Below, one piece after another: positions 28,391 to 37,600 of a stretch of DNA of 64,000 bases. The notes beneath the pieces were generated by a model. That model was not told where the DNA came from and ran no database searches. It was given only the letters and a program-made list of their open reading frames with translations. Source of the DNA: Echinicola soli (GTDB lineage: Bacteria; Bacteroidota; Bacteroidia; Cytophagales; Cyclobacteriaceae). Position numbers and translations under genes: made by a program. The stretch spans positions 625,501 to 689,500 of the forward strand of contig NZ_CP041253.1 in the NCBI RefSeq assembly GCF_006575665.1. Direction: 5' to 3'. Position 1 is the stretch's first letter; each line of letters starts with the position of its first letter.

Positions 28391-29164
28391 TTAGATGTTA
28401 TTCACTTTTTTTATGTATAATTCAAGTGCCCCTGTCATACTTGGCGCATTGGGCATCGGTGCCTCAATGTCCAAAATCAAGTTTTGGTCCCGCACGCTTT
28501 TGGAAGTGGTAGGGCCAAAAGCAGCTATCCTGGTCGCTCCCTGATCAAAATCAGAAAAGTTGTGAATCAATGATTTGATGCCTGAAGGGCTGTAGAAAGC
28601 AAGGATGTCATACTTGATATCTTTCAAATCCGACAAATCGGCTGCCACCGTATGATAGATTACTGCTTCTGTAAATTCTATATTGGTCTTGGCCAAGTAA
28701 TCTGGAATGTCATTTTTACGGATATCCGAACATGGGAAAAGATATTTTTCTCCTTTATGCTTCTTGAAGTAATCAAACAAATCCGCAGCTGTCCTTACGC
28801 CGACAAACAACTTACGCTTTCTGATCACGATGTACTTCTGAAGATAGTGAGCTGTCTGCTCAGAAATACAAAAGTACTTCATATCAGCAGGCATTTCGAT
28901 TTTGAGTTCCTGGCAAATCTTAAAGAAATGATCGATGGCGTTACGGCTCGTAAAAATGACTGCCGTGTGCTTTAGAATATCGATTTTTTGCTTTCTAAAC
29001 TCCCGGATTGAAACAGGTTCTACCTGTATAAAAGGCCTGAAATCAATTTTCAGATTGTATTTCTCGGCCAACTGAAAATAAGGAGATTTGGCATCTGAAG
29101 GTCGAGGCTGAGAAACCAAAATACTCTTCACCGGCCTAAATCTGTCCTTGGTAGATTTTGTCAT
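28391..29164 (-). CDS. hemD: Uroporphyrinogen-III synthase
   Basis: The heme-pathway enzyme that cyclises hydroxymethylbilane, 257 residues. It has the two-lobed HemD pattern: ILVSQPRPSDAKSPYFQLAE at the N-terminus, AVIFTSRNAIDHFF, and the C-terminal lobe DILAFYSPSGIKSLIHNF and IAAFGPTTSKSV. HemD is poorly conserved overall, but these motifs are standard. It follows the DUF4271 gene on the same strand. Confidence 0.88.
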   Translation of the reverse strand: MTKSTKDRFRPVKSILVSQPRPSDAKSPYFQLAEKYNLKIDFRPFIQVEPVSIREFRKQKIDILKHTAVIFTSRNAIDHFFKICQELKIEMPADMKYFCISEQTAHYLQKYIVIRKRKLFVGVRTAADLFDYFKKHKGEKYLFPCSDIRKNDIPDYLAKTNIEFTEAVIYHTVAADLSDLKDIKYDILAFYSPSGIKSLIHNFSDFDQGATRIAAFGPTTSKSVRDQNLILDIEAPMPNAPSMTGALELYIKKVNNI

Positions 29165-29206
29165 ATGCTCTTTTTCTTCTTTTGTTTTCTCTGGTATTTT
29201 TCCCGA

Positions 29207-30313
29207 TTAGCCAACGATCAGTTTAACGATCACTAAAAAGGGAACCAATTCCGAACTGCAAAGGTAAGAAAATAAATGGTAACTTTTAAATGGGACTTTT
29301 TTTAACATTAAGTAAAAAAGTCTAAAAATTCCCACCAAATAGACCACCAGAAACAACCAAACGGCATAATTCATCATTTCGTCCATCGCTGTATATCCCT
29401 GTAGATAGAACCCCATGACGACAACATACAAAATCAACAACACCAACATCAAACTCTTTACCATGTAAAAAAACTGACTGAAATCAATTTTATCCAAGTG
29501 ATAAACCACCGCAAAAATCTTAATCCACAGGTATTTTAAAAATGACATTACCATAAATATCACCGAACCCGACAGCCATATCAGCAAAAGTGAGTTAAGT
29601 CCATCCCCCAAAAATTCATCCAAAAGCCCAATCCCCGCAAAATGCAAATAGGAAAAAGCAAACAATGACATAAGCATACTGAACACCAGCATGTAAAAGA
29701 TCACATCTGACGAAAATAACTTCATACCACTACTACCTTCGGAAAACTCTTCCTGAAACAATGAAACCGGCCTAAGAACGGACTGAAAAACCATCGGATA
29801 GGTCACCTTAAACAATGCCACCAATGCCAACACCACCACAAAAGCCAAAATCATAAAGTCTTTTACCGTATCCTTTTCTCTCAGCTGCTCATTGGGAACG
29901 TTGACTCCTCCTGCTACCGGCCTTCCCTTCCGAAAAACGCCTTTTTTCACAGATAACTGGTCACTGTCTATTCCCTCTTTATAAACCATCAGCGAGAGGG
30001 TTTTGGTGTTTTCCCCACTGATTTTTTTAAGCTGCTCCATAGGAATGACAAAACTGGTATCCGATACCGCATATAGCCAAAGTTTATCCCCTAAAAAAAC
30101 AGCTGATTTTTCAGGGAATTCCAGTTGAAATGAAGACATTGGATAATCTTTTAGATTCAGATCTGCAATGGCTATCACTGAGGAAGGGATTAGCTCATAT
30201 TTGTGTTCGATCACGATCTTTGGATTATAGTTTTCCAACACTTGGCCATGTAGTGCACCAAAAAGAAATCCCATAGCCAAGGTCACTACCAGCCTTTTTA
30301 AATCTTTCTTCAT
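29207..30313 (-). CDS. DUF4271 membrane protein
   Basis: About 368 residues from ATG 30313; an earlier start at 30340 would overlap the upstream gene. A signal peptide (about 1-21), an extracytoplasmic N-terminal half, then at least six membrane helices (about 155-360). The arrangement and helix pattern fit the Bacteroidota family DUF4271, often found beside hemD. The function is not established. Confidence 0.7.
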   Translation of the reverse strand: MKKDLKRLVVTLAMGFLFGALHGQVLENYNPKIVIEHKYELIPSSVIAIADLNLKDYPMSSFQLEFPEKSAVFLGDKLWLYAVSDTSFVIPMEQLKKISGENTKTLSLMVYKEGIDSDQLSVKKGVFRKGRPVAGGVNVPNEQLREKDTVKDFMILAFVVVLALVALFKVTYPMVFQSVLRPVSLFQEEFSEGSSGMKLFSSDVIFYMLVFSMLMSLFAFSYLHFAGIGLLDEFLGDGLNSLLLIWLSGSVIFMVMSFLKYLWIKIFAVVYHLDKIDFSQFFYMVKSLMLVLLILYVVVMGFYLQGYTAMDEMMNYAVWLFLVVYLVGIFRLFYLMLKKVPFKSYHLFSYLCSSELVPFLVIVKLIVG

Positions 30314-30317
30314 AAAA

Positions 30318-32048
30318 CTAAAATCTGCCAATGTATCCAAAGTGAATCTTTGCGTAATTTATCCCCATTTTCTGCTCATTTGATTTCCCCATTCCATACA
30401 AAAACCTAAACTCTCCACTCCCCGTGCTTAAGTTAAGCCCACCGCCAAACGACAGCACCTTATCCCGGCTTTTGGGAACCGACCAGCCTGATTGCTCCAA
30501 TGCCCCTACATCTGTAAACAGCAGAAAATAAGAATTTTCTTCAAAATAAAACCTGGGCTCAAAATTAGCATAAACATATCGGTTTGCGAAAAAGAAATTC
30601 TCATTAAACCCTCTGATGCTCCTTAGTCCTCCCAGTCGGTACATGTCATTCTTCAGGATGTTGTCCCCATAAAGCAGCCCTCCCCGCAGCCGCAAAAAAC
30701 CGACCAATCTTTTGCTCACCCGCCAATATTCCTCTGCCGAAAACGTCCCAAAGGCCTGCAGCGCTTCCCGCCCCACTGACTCATAGAACACCTCCTCTAT
30801 CGCTGTATTATGCAGAATCTTTTTATTGCCTACCCCCCCCTCAGCCATCAGCCTCCAACCGCTCATGGGAAGATAGCCGTCATCCAGGTCGTGATAACTT
30901 AGCCGTACACCATAACTGTGGTAACGGAAATCCAGTACTTCTGGCAGTTCATCGGCCGAACTGACTTCTGGTACCGAGAGCAAATCCCCTGATTGCCATC
31001 TGCTAAAAAAATCCATATATAACTGGGGCGTTACCTGAAATCCAAACCCGAACCTAAAATCCCTGTTCACAAAGCTCGTGTCCTCTTTGAGCAGGAAAAA
31101 GGAAGCATTCACATCTATCCCTGTCCCGAAAATCTGCGGTTCCAACGCCGCTATCTCCAGGTTTTGGCTGTACTGGGTGAGCCTTTGCCAGTGGAGCCCA
31201 TATTGTCGGCCCTTACCAGCTGGATTATAAATATCCAAATCAAACTGTCCCGTCACCAGCAACTTATTGGCCTCCGCTTCGTTTGGCAGTAGCCCAATGA
31301 TCCCATCAAGGGTATTGATCTTTCTGTTTTTCAAGGTAAGATATAGCGTTGCCTCGCTGTTTTGGAAACTCACCCTTGGCGGCTCTTCGAGTTTGTAATA
31401 CGGTATATTTTGAATGGTTCGGATTGCAGCCTGGACTTTTTTCTGGGAATAGGGCTCCCCAGGCACAATACCAAGACTCCTCGCAAGAAACTCCACTTTC
31501 ACACGGGCATTTCCCAGCACATTCAAACTGTCAAAACGGATATAAGGCCCCTCTTCCAGCGCTAGATGGGCACGAAGTGAATGGTCTCCTTGACGGATGC
31601 TATCAAGCCTTACGGCAGCAAAGGGGAACCCTTCGTTTTCCTTGAGCTCCAATATACGGTCAAAGAGGCGAGCCACCTGCTGATACGAAACAGGCTGCCC
31701 CTGAAAGAGACGGGCATCATAGCCTGCCCTCCTTAATAATTGGTCCGGTAAATTCCCACTTTCCAATGAAACCCAATCAAATCGCCCATGAGTCTGGATA
31801 TGCGCTGTAACCAGGCTATCGCGAAACACTTTTCTCTCCACCTCAGCCATCAAATACCCCTCTTCCCGTAAACGCTCAATATGCGCTTTCATGAAAGCAT
31901 TTACGGCAAGTGAATCGACCAATTGCGCCGAGCCTCTTTCACTCTTTTCACCTCTAATCTCATAATGCAATGCATACCGCTGCTGGGCCAGTAAAGACGT
32001 ACTGAACCAACAAGCAAAAAACAATGCTATAATGAATCGGCGTTTCAA
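30318..32048 (-). CDS. Omp85-family outer-membrane protein with POTRA domain
   Basis: 576 residues with a signal peptide (about 1-21, ending LLAQ). POTRA-like regions with FDSLNVLGNARVK and PGEPYSQKKVQAAIRTIQ precede a C-terminal beta-barrel. The RLGGLRSIRGF segment near residue 470 matches the conserved barrel loop of the Omp85 superfamily. It is shorter than BamA (906 residues at 59338-62058). It might be a TamA or ShlB-like secretion or insertion protein. The start is TTG at 32048, with no in-frame ATG seen nearby. Confidence 0.8.
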   Translation of the reverse strand: MKRRFIIALFFACWFSTSLLAQQRYALHYEIRGEKSERGSAQLVDSLAVNAFMKAHIERLREEGYLMAEVERKVFRDSLVTAHIQTHGRFDWVSLESGNLPDQLLRRAGYDARLFQGQPVSYQQVARLFDRILELKENEGFPFAAVRLDSIRQGDHSLRAHLALEEGPYIRFDSLNVLGNARVKVEFLARSLGIVPGEPYSQKKVQAAIRTIQNIPYYKLEEPPRVSFQNSEATLYLTLKNRKINTLDGIIGLLPNEAEANKLLVTGQFDLDIYNPAGKGRQYGLHWQRLTQYSQNLEIAALEPQIFGTGIDVNASFFLLKEDTSFVNRDFRFGFGFQVTPQLYMDFFSRWQSGDLLSVPEVSSADELPEVLDFRYHSYGVRLSYHDLDDGYLPMSGWRLMAEGGVGNKKILHNTAIEEVFYESVGREALQAFGTFSAEEYWRVSKRLVGFLRLRGGLLYGDNILKNDMYRLGGLRSIRGFNENFFFANRYVYANFEPRFYFEENSYFLLFTDVGALEQSGWSVPKSRDKVLSFGGGLNLSTGSGEFRFLYGMGKSNEQKMGINYAKIHFGYIGRF

Positions 32049-32077
32049 AAATCCTTCTCGTTGTTTTACTTAACTTT

Positions 32078-33223
32078 GTGTCGATAAAAGTAATCAATTT
32101 GGCAGGAATTTATATTCATATCCCCTTTTGCAGACAAGCGTGTCATTACTGTGACTTTCACTTCAGCACTTCTATAGCGCTGAAAGCCAAAATGGTCAGT
32201 ATGATCTGCAAGGAACTCGTATTCCAAAAAAACTACTTTGGCAAAAACACCTCGATCAAAACCATTTATTTTGGAGGGGGAACCCCCTCATTGCTTTCAT
32301 CGTCGGAGCTTTCTGCTATTTTGGATACTATTTCGCTTCACTATCGGCTTGACTTGGAAGAAATGACCATCGAAACCAATCCAGATGATCTCAGCCATGA
32401 AAAGCTGAAAGCACTGAAGGCACTTGGCTTTGATCGACTAAGCATCGGTATCCAGAGTTTCAGCGATGAGGTCTTGCGATTTTATAATCGCACGCACACT
32501 GCCAAAGAATCCTTACATTCCATTGAGGAAGCCAGGAAAACCGGTTTTGACAAACTGTCCATCGACCTGATGTATGGCTTTCCCGCTGGAGATCACCAGC
32601 TCTGGGAACATGATCTCAAACAGGCCATCCAGCTAGCACCGGGGCACATCAGCAGCTATTGCCTTACTGTAGAGGCGGATACTGCATTGGGGAAATGGGT
32701 TCAAAAAGGCACCTTCAATCCCGCCTCTGAGGATTTCAGTGCTGACCAGTTTGAACTGATGCAAAAACGGCTGGAAGACGCCGGATATATCCAGTATGAA
32801 ATTTCCAATTTTGGCAAACCAGGCGCATTTGCCCTGCACAATAGCAACTATTGGAAAGGTATCCCTTATCTGGGCATTGGCCCGAGTGCCCATTCCTTTG
32901 ACGGCACCTCTAGACAGCATAACCTCGCCAACAACCCCAAGTACATCAAGGCGCTGGAAAATGACTCCATCCCATTCGAAAAAGATATCCTTAGCCAAGA
33001 TGACCTGCTAAACGAATACCTGCTCACTGCCCTTCGGACGATTTGGGGAGTCGACCTGCATAAAATCAAACAGCAGTTTGGCGTAGACATTATGCAGACC
33101 AAAGGAACACTGATCGAGCGCTTTCGCAAAGAAAAACTGGTGGAAGCAGATGCTGATCACCTTCGCCTCACTAAACAGGGAAAGCTTTTGGCAGACTATA
33201 TCGCCGGTAAGCTGTTTGTTTAA
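32078..33223 (+). CDS. hemW: HemW-type radical SAM heme chaperone
   Basis: 381 residues with a GTG start at 32078. The motif FCRQACHYCDFHF carries the radical SAM cysteines plus the extra aromatic residue typical of the HemN/HemW family. GGGTPSLLSS and NYWKGIPYLGIGPSAHSF are diagnostic. HemW delivers heme to target proteins and, unlike HemN, is not itself a coproporphyrinogen oxidase. It runs divergently from the Omp85-type gene. Confidence 0.92.
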   Translation: MSIKVINLAGIYIHIPFCRQACHYCDFHFSTSIALKAKMVSMICKELVFQKNYFGKNTSIKTIYFGGGTPSLLSSSELSAILDTISLHYRLDLEEMTIETNPDDLSHEKLKALKALGFDRLSIGIQSFSDEVLRFYNRTHTAKESLHSIEEARKTGFDKLSIDLMYGFPAGDHQLWEHDLKQAIQLAPGHISSYCLTVEADTALGKWVQKGTFNPASEDFSADQFELMQKRLEDAGYIQYEISNFGKPGAFALHNSNYWKGIPYLGIGPSAHSFDGTSRQHNLANNPKYIKALENDSIPFEKDILSQDDLLNEYLLTALRTIWGVDLHKIKQQFGVDIMQTKGTLIERFRKEKLVEADADHLRLTKQGKLLADYIAGKLFV

Positions 33224-33429
33224 ATTAAAGGTATGCGATTAAAAAATCAGTACTTTCTTCTTTTCTCTCGACTCTTTTCCCTCCATCTAGTCCCTTGATA
33301 CGGAGAGAGGACTTTCCTCTCTTGATGCTTGGGGTCAACTACTTGGCACGTTTTCCCTACTTTTCTGCCTAATCTTTTATGCCTGCTCATCATTGTTACT
33401 ATGACAAAGTAACGCTACCTTTGACTACC

Positions 33430-33744
33430 ATGAAAAAATATAAGGACTATAACCCGCGCAAAAAAGAAATCACCCCACTTAAGGAAGCGTTTGAGGACTT
33501 GCTTCAAGCCTACAAGCTCAAAGACCGCTTTAATGAAAGGAAGATCGTCAGTGCTTGGGGAGAAATGATGGGAAACTCTATTGCCAACAGGACATCCAGC
33601 ATCTATGCCAAGGATAAAAAGTTGTTCGTAAAACTCTCCTCAGGCCCCATCAAAAAAGAACTTATGATGAACAAGTCACGTGTCCTCAACATCATCGAAG
33701 AAAAATTCGGAAAAGGAGCGATAGAAGACATCACATTTCTATAA
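33430..33744 (+). CDS. DUF721 protein (DciA-like)
   Basis: About 104 residues from ATG 33430 (the open frame at 33379 runs through untranslated-looking DNA). Features: basic N-terminus, PLKEAFEDLLQAYKLKDRF, and VSAWGEMMG, the W-containing core of the DUF721 family. DciA loads the replicative helicase in bacteria that lack DnaC; Bacteroidota homologs are annotated only by domain. The role here is family inference. Confidence 0.78.
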   Translation: MKKYKDYNPRKKEITPLKEAFEDLLQAYKLKDRFNERKIVSAWGEMMGNSIANRTSSIYAKDKKLFVKLSSGPIKKELMMNKSRVLNIIEEKFGKGAIEDITFL

Positions 33745-34039
33745 TAGCCATAAAAGCTTATTATTCTATTTTGGCATTTTTTTGTTTAATTGTTTTGCAG
33801 GGACCACCAAACCACCTATTGATCAATCATTAATTCTGCAAACACCAATATCACCACACTATTTTTTCGTCAAATCAAACTATTACTTCAATGTAAACTG
33901 CATGTTGCCATATTATTAAAATTTACCTTTATTTTTCATGATGAATTACAAATCAACATGCAACAACACCCATATAATTAAAATAATGTAAAATTCAACC
34001 GTTTTAATTGTGTAATTTTTAAAATTTAAACCTATTCAT
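33745..34039. other. AT-rich intergenic DNA upstream of the tRNA-like RNA
   Basis: No coding region seen. The tract is unusually AT-rich with several A and T runs and no stable stem. It ends at the TACCTTTG box that precedes the tRNA-like RNA. Confidence 0.5.
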
Positions 34040-34047
34040 TACCTTTG
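34040..34047 (+). promoter_or_regulatory. Bacteroidota -7 box before the tRNA-like RNA
   Basis: TACCTTTG matches the TAnnTTTG -7 element of Bacteroidota housekeeping promoters and lies 33 bases before the first paired base of the tRNA-like RNA. No TTTG -33 element occurs at the usual spacing, so the promoter is only partly supported. Confidence 0.55.
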
Positions 34048-34080
34048 AGCAATCCTTTAGTCAAAAGAGGCTAATTATAC

Positions 34081-34204
34081 TGTAGGATGTTGAAATTGGC
34101 AGACAAGCCCTCCTGTCTCGGGGGTGGAGATTCTGGGATAAAGCACACATAGAGCTCTTGTGTTGCCTAACTTCTCCGTGGAGGTTCGAGTCCTTCTCCT
34201 ACAG
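34081..34204 (+). ncRNA. tRNA-like RNA with Leu-type D arm and a very long variable region
   Basis: The 124-base segment folds like a class II tRNA. The 7-bp acceptor stem is TGTAGGA (34081-34087) with TCCTACA (34197-34203), then G204. The D arm TTG...CAA (34090-92, 34104-106) has a loop like tRNA-Leu (AAATTGGCAGA). The anticodon stem is CCCTC/GGGGG (34108-12, 34120-24) with loop CTGTCTC, U33 present and GUC at 34115-34117. The T arm is GGAGG TTCGAGT CCTTC (34180-34196). The region between anticodon and T arms is 55 bases (34125-34179) and could pair GGAGA with TCTCC. Position 37 is U, not a purine, and the anticodon would be Asp in a Leu-like body. It may be a tRNA-derived regulatory RNA or a degraded gene. 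CCA is not encoded. Confidence 0.6.
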
Positions 34205-34241
34205 CATTGTGTTAAATTATTCAAAGAGGATGTTTTTATGG

Positions 34242-34288
34242 CAAAGGAGAGTGGGCAACCATTATGCATAAGAACGTTCTCTTTTTTT
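34242..34288 (+). terminator. Possible terminator after the tRNA-like RNA
   Basis: A weak 6-bp stem GGAGAG/TTCTCT (G-U pairs included) encloses about 25 bases and is followed by seven T at 34282-34288. The palindrome AGAACGTTCT (34271-34280) overlaps the right arm and could compete. Moderate support only. Confidence 0.4.
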
Positions 34289-34693
34289 ATTACAGATTTT
34301 TTTCAGGGATACAAGTATCAATTATAACCTAATTATAGTTTTTTTTCACCAGTCCATTTATTTCGGATTACCGAATATTTTGCCCTCCTTATCTCCCTAT
34401 AATCCACATCTAACGTTTAAGGCATGAATTTTGAAAAGAACTTATTAAGGTAATCGAAAGGAGATCTTGACGCTACTTAGCAGCGGCGCTAACTATCGCG
34501 TTAAAATCATTCACAGATAACTTAACAGTCTTGTAGACGGCGTAATTATTTGGGGGATATCCTCTTTTGACTATCTTAGGAAAAGAAACTCCGTAGTTTT
34601 TCAGACTCTATTTTTTTAGGGGCTTGTGAACTTTGTTATGATCAACTTTATTTTATTTATAATAAAGTTTATTTTGCTTTATATGGTTAATTT
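34289..34693. other. Intergenic DNA before the AsmA-like gene
   Basis: No gene or stable structured RNA that I can name. A G/C-rich block near 34465-34505 (TACTTAGCAGCGGCGCTAAC, then CGCGTTAAAA) stands out from AT-rich surroundings. AT-rich DNA just before 34694 could hold a promoter, but no clear TAnnTTTG is seen. Confidence 0.4.
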
Positions 34694-37600
34694 ATGGTAA
34701 AAAAGAACCAAAATAAAAAAAAACTGAAACGATCCCAGAGGCGGTTGATCCGGTTTTTTGCCATAGTCATTTTCTCTCTGGTACTTCTTCAAGTAGGGCT
34801 ATACTTTGGATCTGATCTGCTATTACGAAGTTATGTCCAATCCAAGGTGGATGAAGCCTCGGGGGGGAAATACGAGGTGAGCTTTGATCGCTTCCACTTA
34901 TCCATTTTTCAGCGGGGCTTTTACTTTGAAGGCTTCAGCCTTAGCCCTAATACATCAATTCTGGACTCACTCCCTGATGACAAACCGGTCTATAAAATCC
35001 AAGTTCCTCAAATAGCCGTAAAAGGCATTGGGTATAATTTTTCGGATAAAATACTGAGTGTAGGCAACTTGCAGTTTGTAGAGCCGATGATTCAGACCAA
35101 GCAGCGGCTCGACAGTCTCAGCTCAAACACCAAACTGGAACAACTTCAGCTGGAAATCAAAAAATCCTTGGATCGCGTTCCTTTGGAAGAAATCATTATT
35201 CATAACTTATTCATAGAACAGGCTGATTTACTGGTGGAGAACTTTGTCAGCCAAAAATCAGTAAAAGCTGAAAACACAAACTTTCACTTAAAGGATGTAC
35301 ACCTCTTAAACCCCAGGCCCGATCCCACCCCATTCAACGCCAAGGGATTTCGCTTGAACTTTGAAAACTTTGAAATGCTGCTGGCGGATAGTGTCCATAC
35401 ACTGCATGCGGAACAAATAGAGGTTTCCTCTCTGGACAATCATATCACTGCCAAGGAAGTAGCGCTTCGTCCCGACTTACAGAAGCCCGGGGAAGTCTAC
35501 TACAGCATGAAACTCGATAACTTGATGCTTACCGATGCCGATATCAATCAGGTATTTTACACTACCGATGTAGCAGTCGGGAACCTCAACTTGAGCCATC
35601 CGGAGTTTCTGGTCTATTCAGAACTTTCACCGGAAGTGCAGGAAAAGTCCTTAATGGATTACAGCCTATATCCGTTGATAAAAGACATTTTATCATCCAT
35701 AAACATCCGTCATCTGCAGATCGAAGAAGGAAGCTTCCTCCAAAGAGGTGTCCAGGACGAATATAAAAACAGGATTGAAACCGACAAGATCAATTTCGAA
35801 ATGGAACAGGTCTATATCGGCCCTGATACAGAGCGTTCAAAGAACCAATTTTTCTATGCCGAAGAAGCTACTCTTTCCCTTTCCAATGTAAAAGTAGTCC
35901 TAGCAGATGGCGTACACTGGATCACCGGTAAGAAAGTATACTTATCCTCAAAAGAAGATGAGGTAAAGGTCACTGGAGCTAAGTTGGAGCCGTTTAGGAA
36001 GGTCACTGAGCAAATCCCGCTTTTCGAAATTGAAATCCCGGAATTCAACCTTGAAAACGCCAACCTTAAAAAGGTCTATAACCATAACATACTGGATGTA
36101 AAGGACATGGTATTCCGCCACCCCACCGTGAAATTCAGCAACCTTCAGAAAAAGGGAGGAGACATGAAAGGCCAGACGATCCAGGAGCTTACCAAAAACT
36201 TCCTGAGAGCGATCTACATTGACAGGCTCGAGCTTATTGAAGGAGACATGATCCTTAACAACACCCTAAAAGTCAATAAGGACAGTGTCTCATTCAAAAA
36301 AGCCAGCATGGTTTTGGAAAATTTTGCGGTAGACGAAAGAATCGAGCAGGATTCCTCCAGAATGTTTTTGGCAGAAGACCTTCAGCTAGAGCTGGATAAT
36401 TATGCCATGAAGCTGACAGATGACATGCACCTTTTCAAGGCAGCCAAGATCTTTGTGGACACCAAGGAAAAGATGCTGAAAATAGAAGGATTCAGTTTTG
36501 AACCACTCCAGCCAGACAAGGTCATGGAAAACCTGCGCCGTCTAAACAAGAAAATGGTGCTTGAAGTACGTGTACCCGAGTTCTATCTGAGGGATGTGGA
36601 TATTAGGAAGGCTTATTTTGATGGGATATTGGAGATAGGAATGGTAGAAGTCCCATCACCGGACATTAGGCTCAGCCGCTACATTGCCCCAAACCAAAGC
36701 AGGGAAAAAGTACAGATCAACGACTTATACCAGCTGGTAACAAGTTATTTTTCCCATGTCACCATCGACTCGCTCAATGTTATTGATGGATCCATTGCCT
36801 ATGAAAATTATGTACAAAACAAGATCAAAACCTTCGCAGAGGATGATGTTTCCATCAAGATCAAAAATTTTGTACTGGATGAAAATGTAACCCCTCGCAA
36901 TGCTGAAACTTTCTTTGCCGAAGAACTGGACATCAGCCTGAACAACTATGTCTTTAATATAGCCGATGGAAAATATTCCCTGCACGCAGATCAAATCAGC
37001 TATAATTCTTCGAAAGACGAACTCATCACGTCCAATGTGCGCCTACGTCCGCGAAGGGACCTAGGAGTAAAAGTAACTATCGGTGCCGATATCTCCAACC
37101 TTAACTTTACTGGTGTGGATATGGATCGGTTCTTCTTTGAAAACACTTTGGCCATGTCAAAGGTAAGCCTATCAGATGCCGAAGTAAACTTATTTATCGA
37201 CCAAAACGGAACAAAGAGGAGCCAACGGAAAAAGTCCCCCAATAAGAAGCGAAATCTTCCCAAGAGGTTTGACATTATCCAAATCGACACCATCGAGGCT
37301 AAAAATGCCCGGTTCAATGCATTTTATAGCGACAATGGCAAAGAGCGAAACCTTATCAATTCGGGCATCAACCTTTCCTTTTATGGCTTTCTTTTGGATT
37401 CCACCAAACTGGCGAAAGGAGATATCGTAGGATTTTTCAACAACATGGCCTTGGACATTGATAATTTTAACCTGGCATTAAACGATAGTGTCCACACGCT
37501 TAATTTCAGCAAGGTGGAACTGGACACCAAAAGCGATATGATCGTGTTTGAAAACTTCAAGGTCATCCCAAAAAACTACACCGGTCAGCCCGGCAAACCC

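Noticed and set aside
34075..34269. A 64-codon minus-strand frame over the tRNA-like RNA
   Set aside because: It covers the paired arms of the tRNA-like RNA and has no family likeness.
34465..34505. Integron attC-like site (GCGCTAAC ... GCGTTAAAA)
   Set aside because: Only scattered similarity to the core sites, no integrase or cassette genes nearby.
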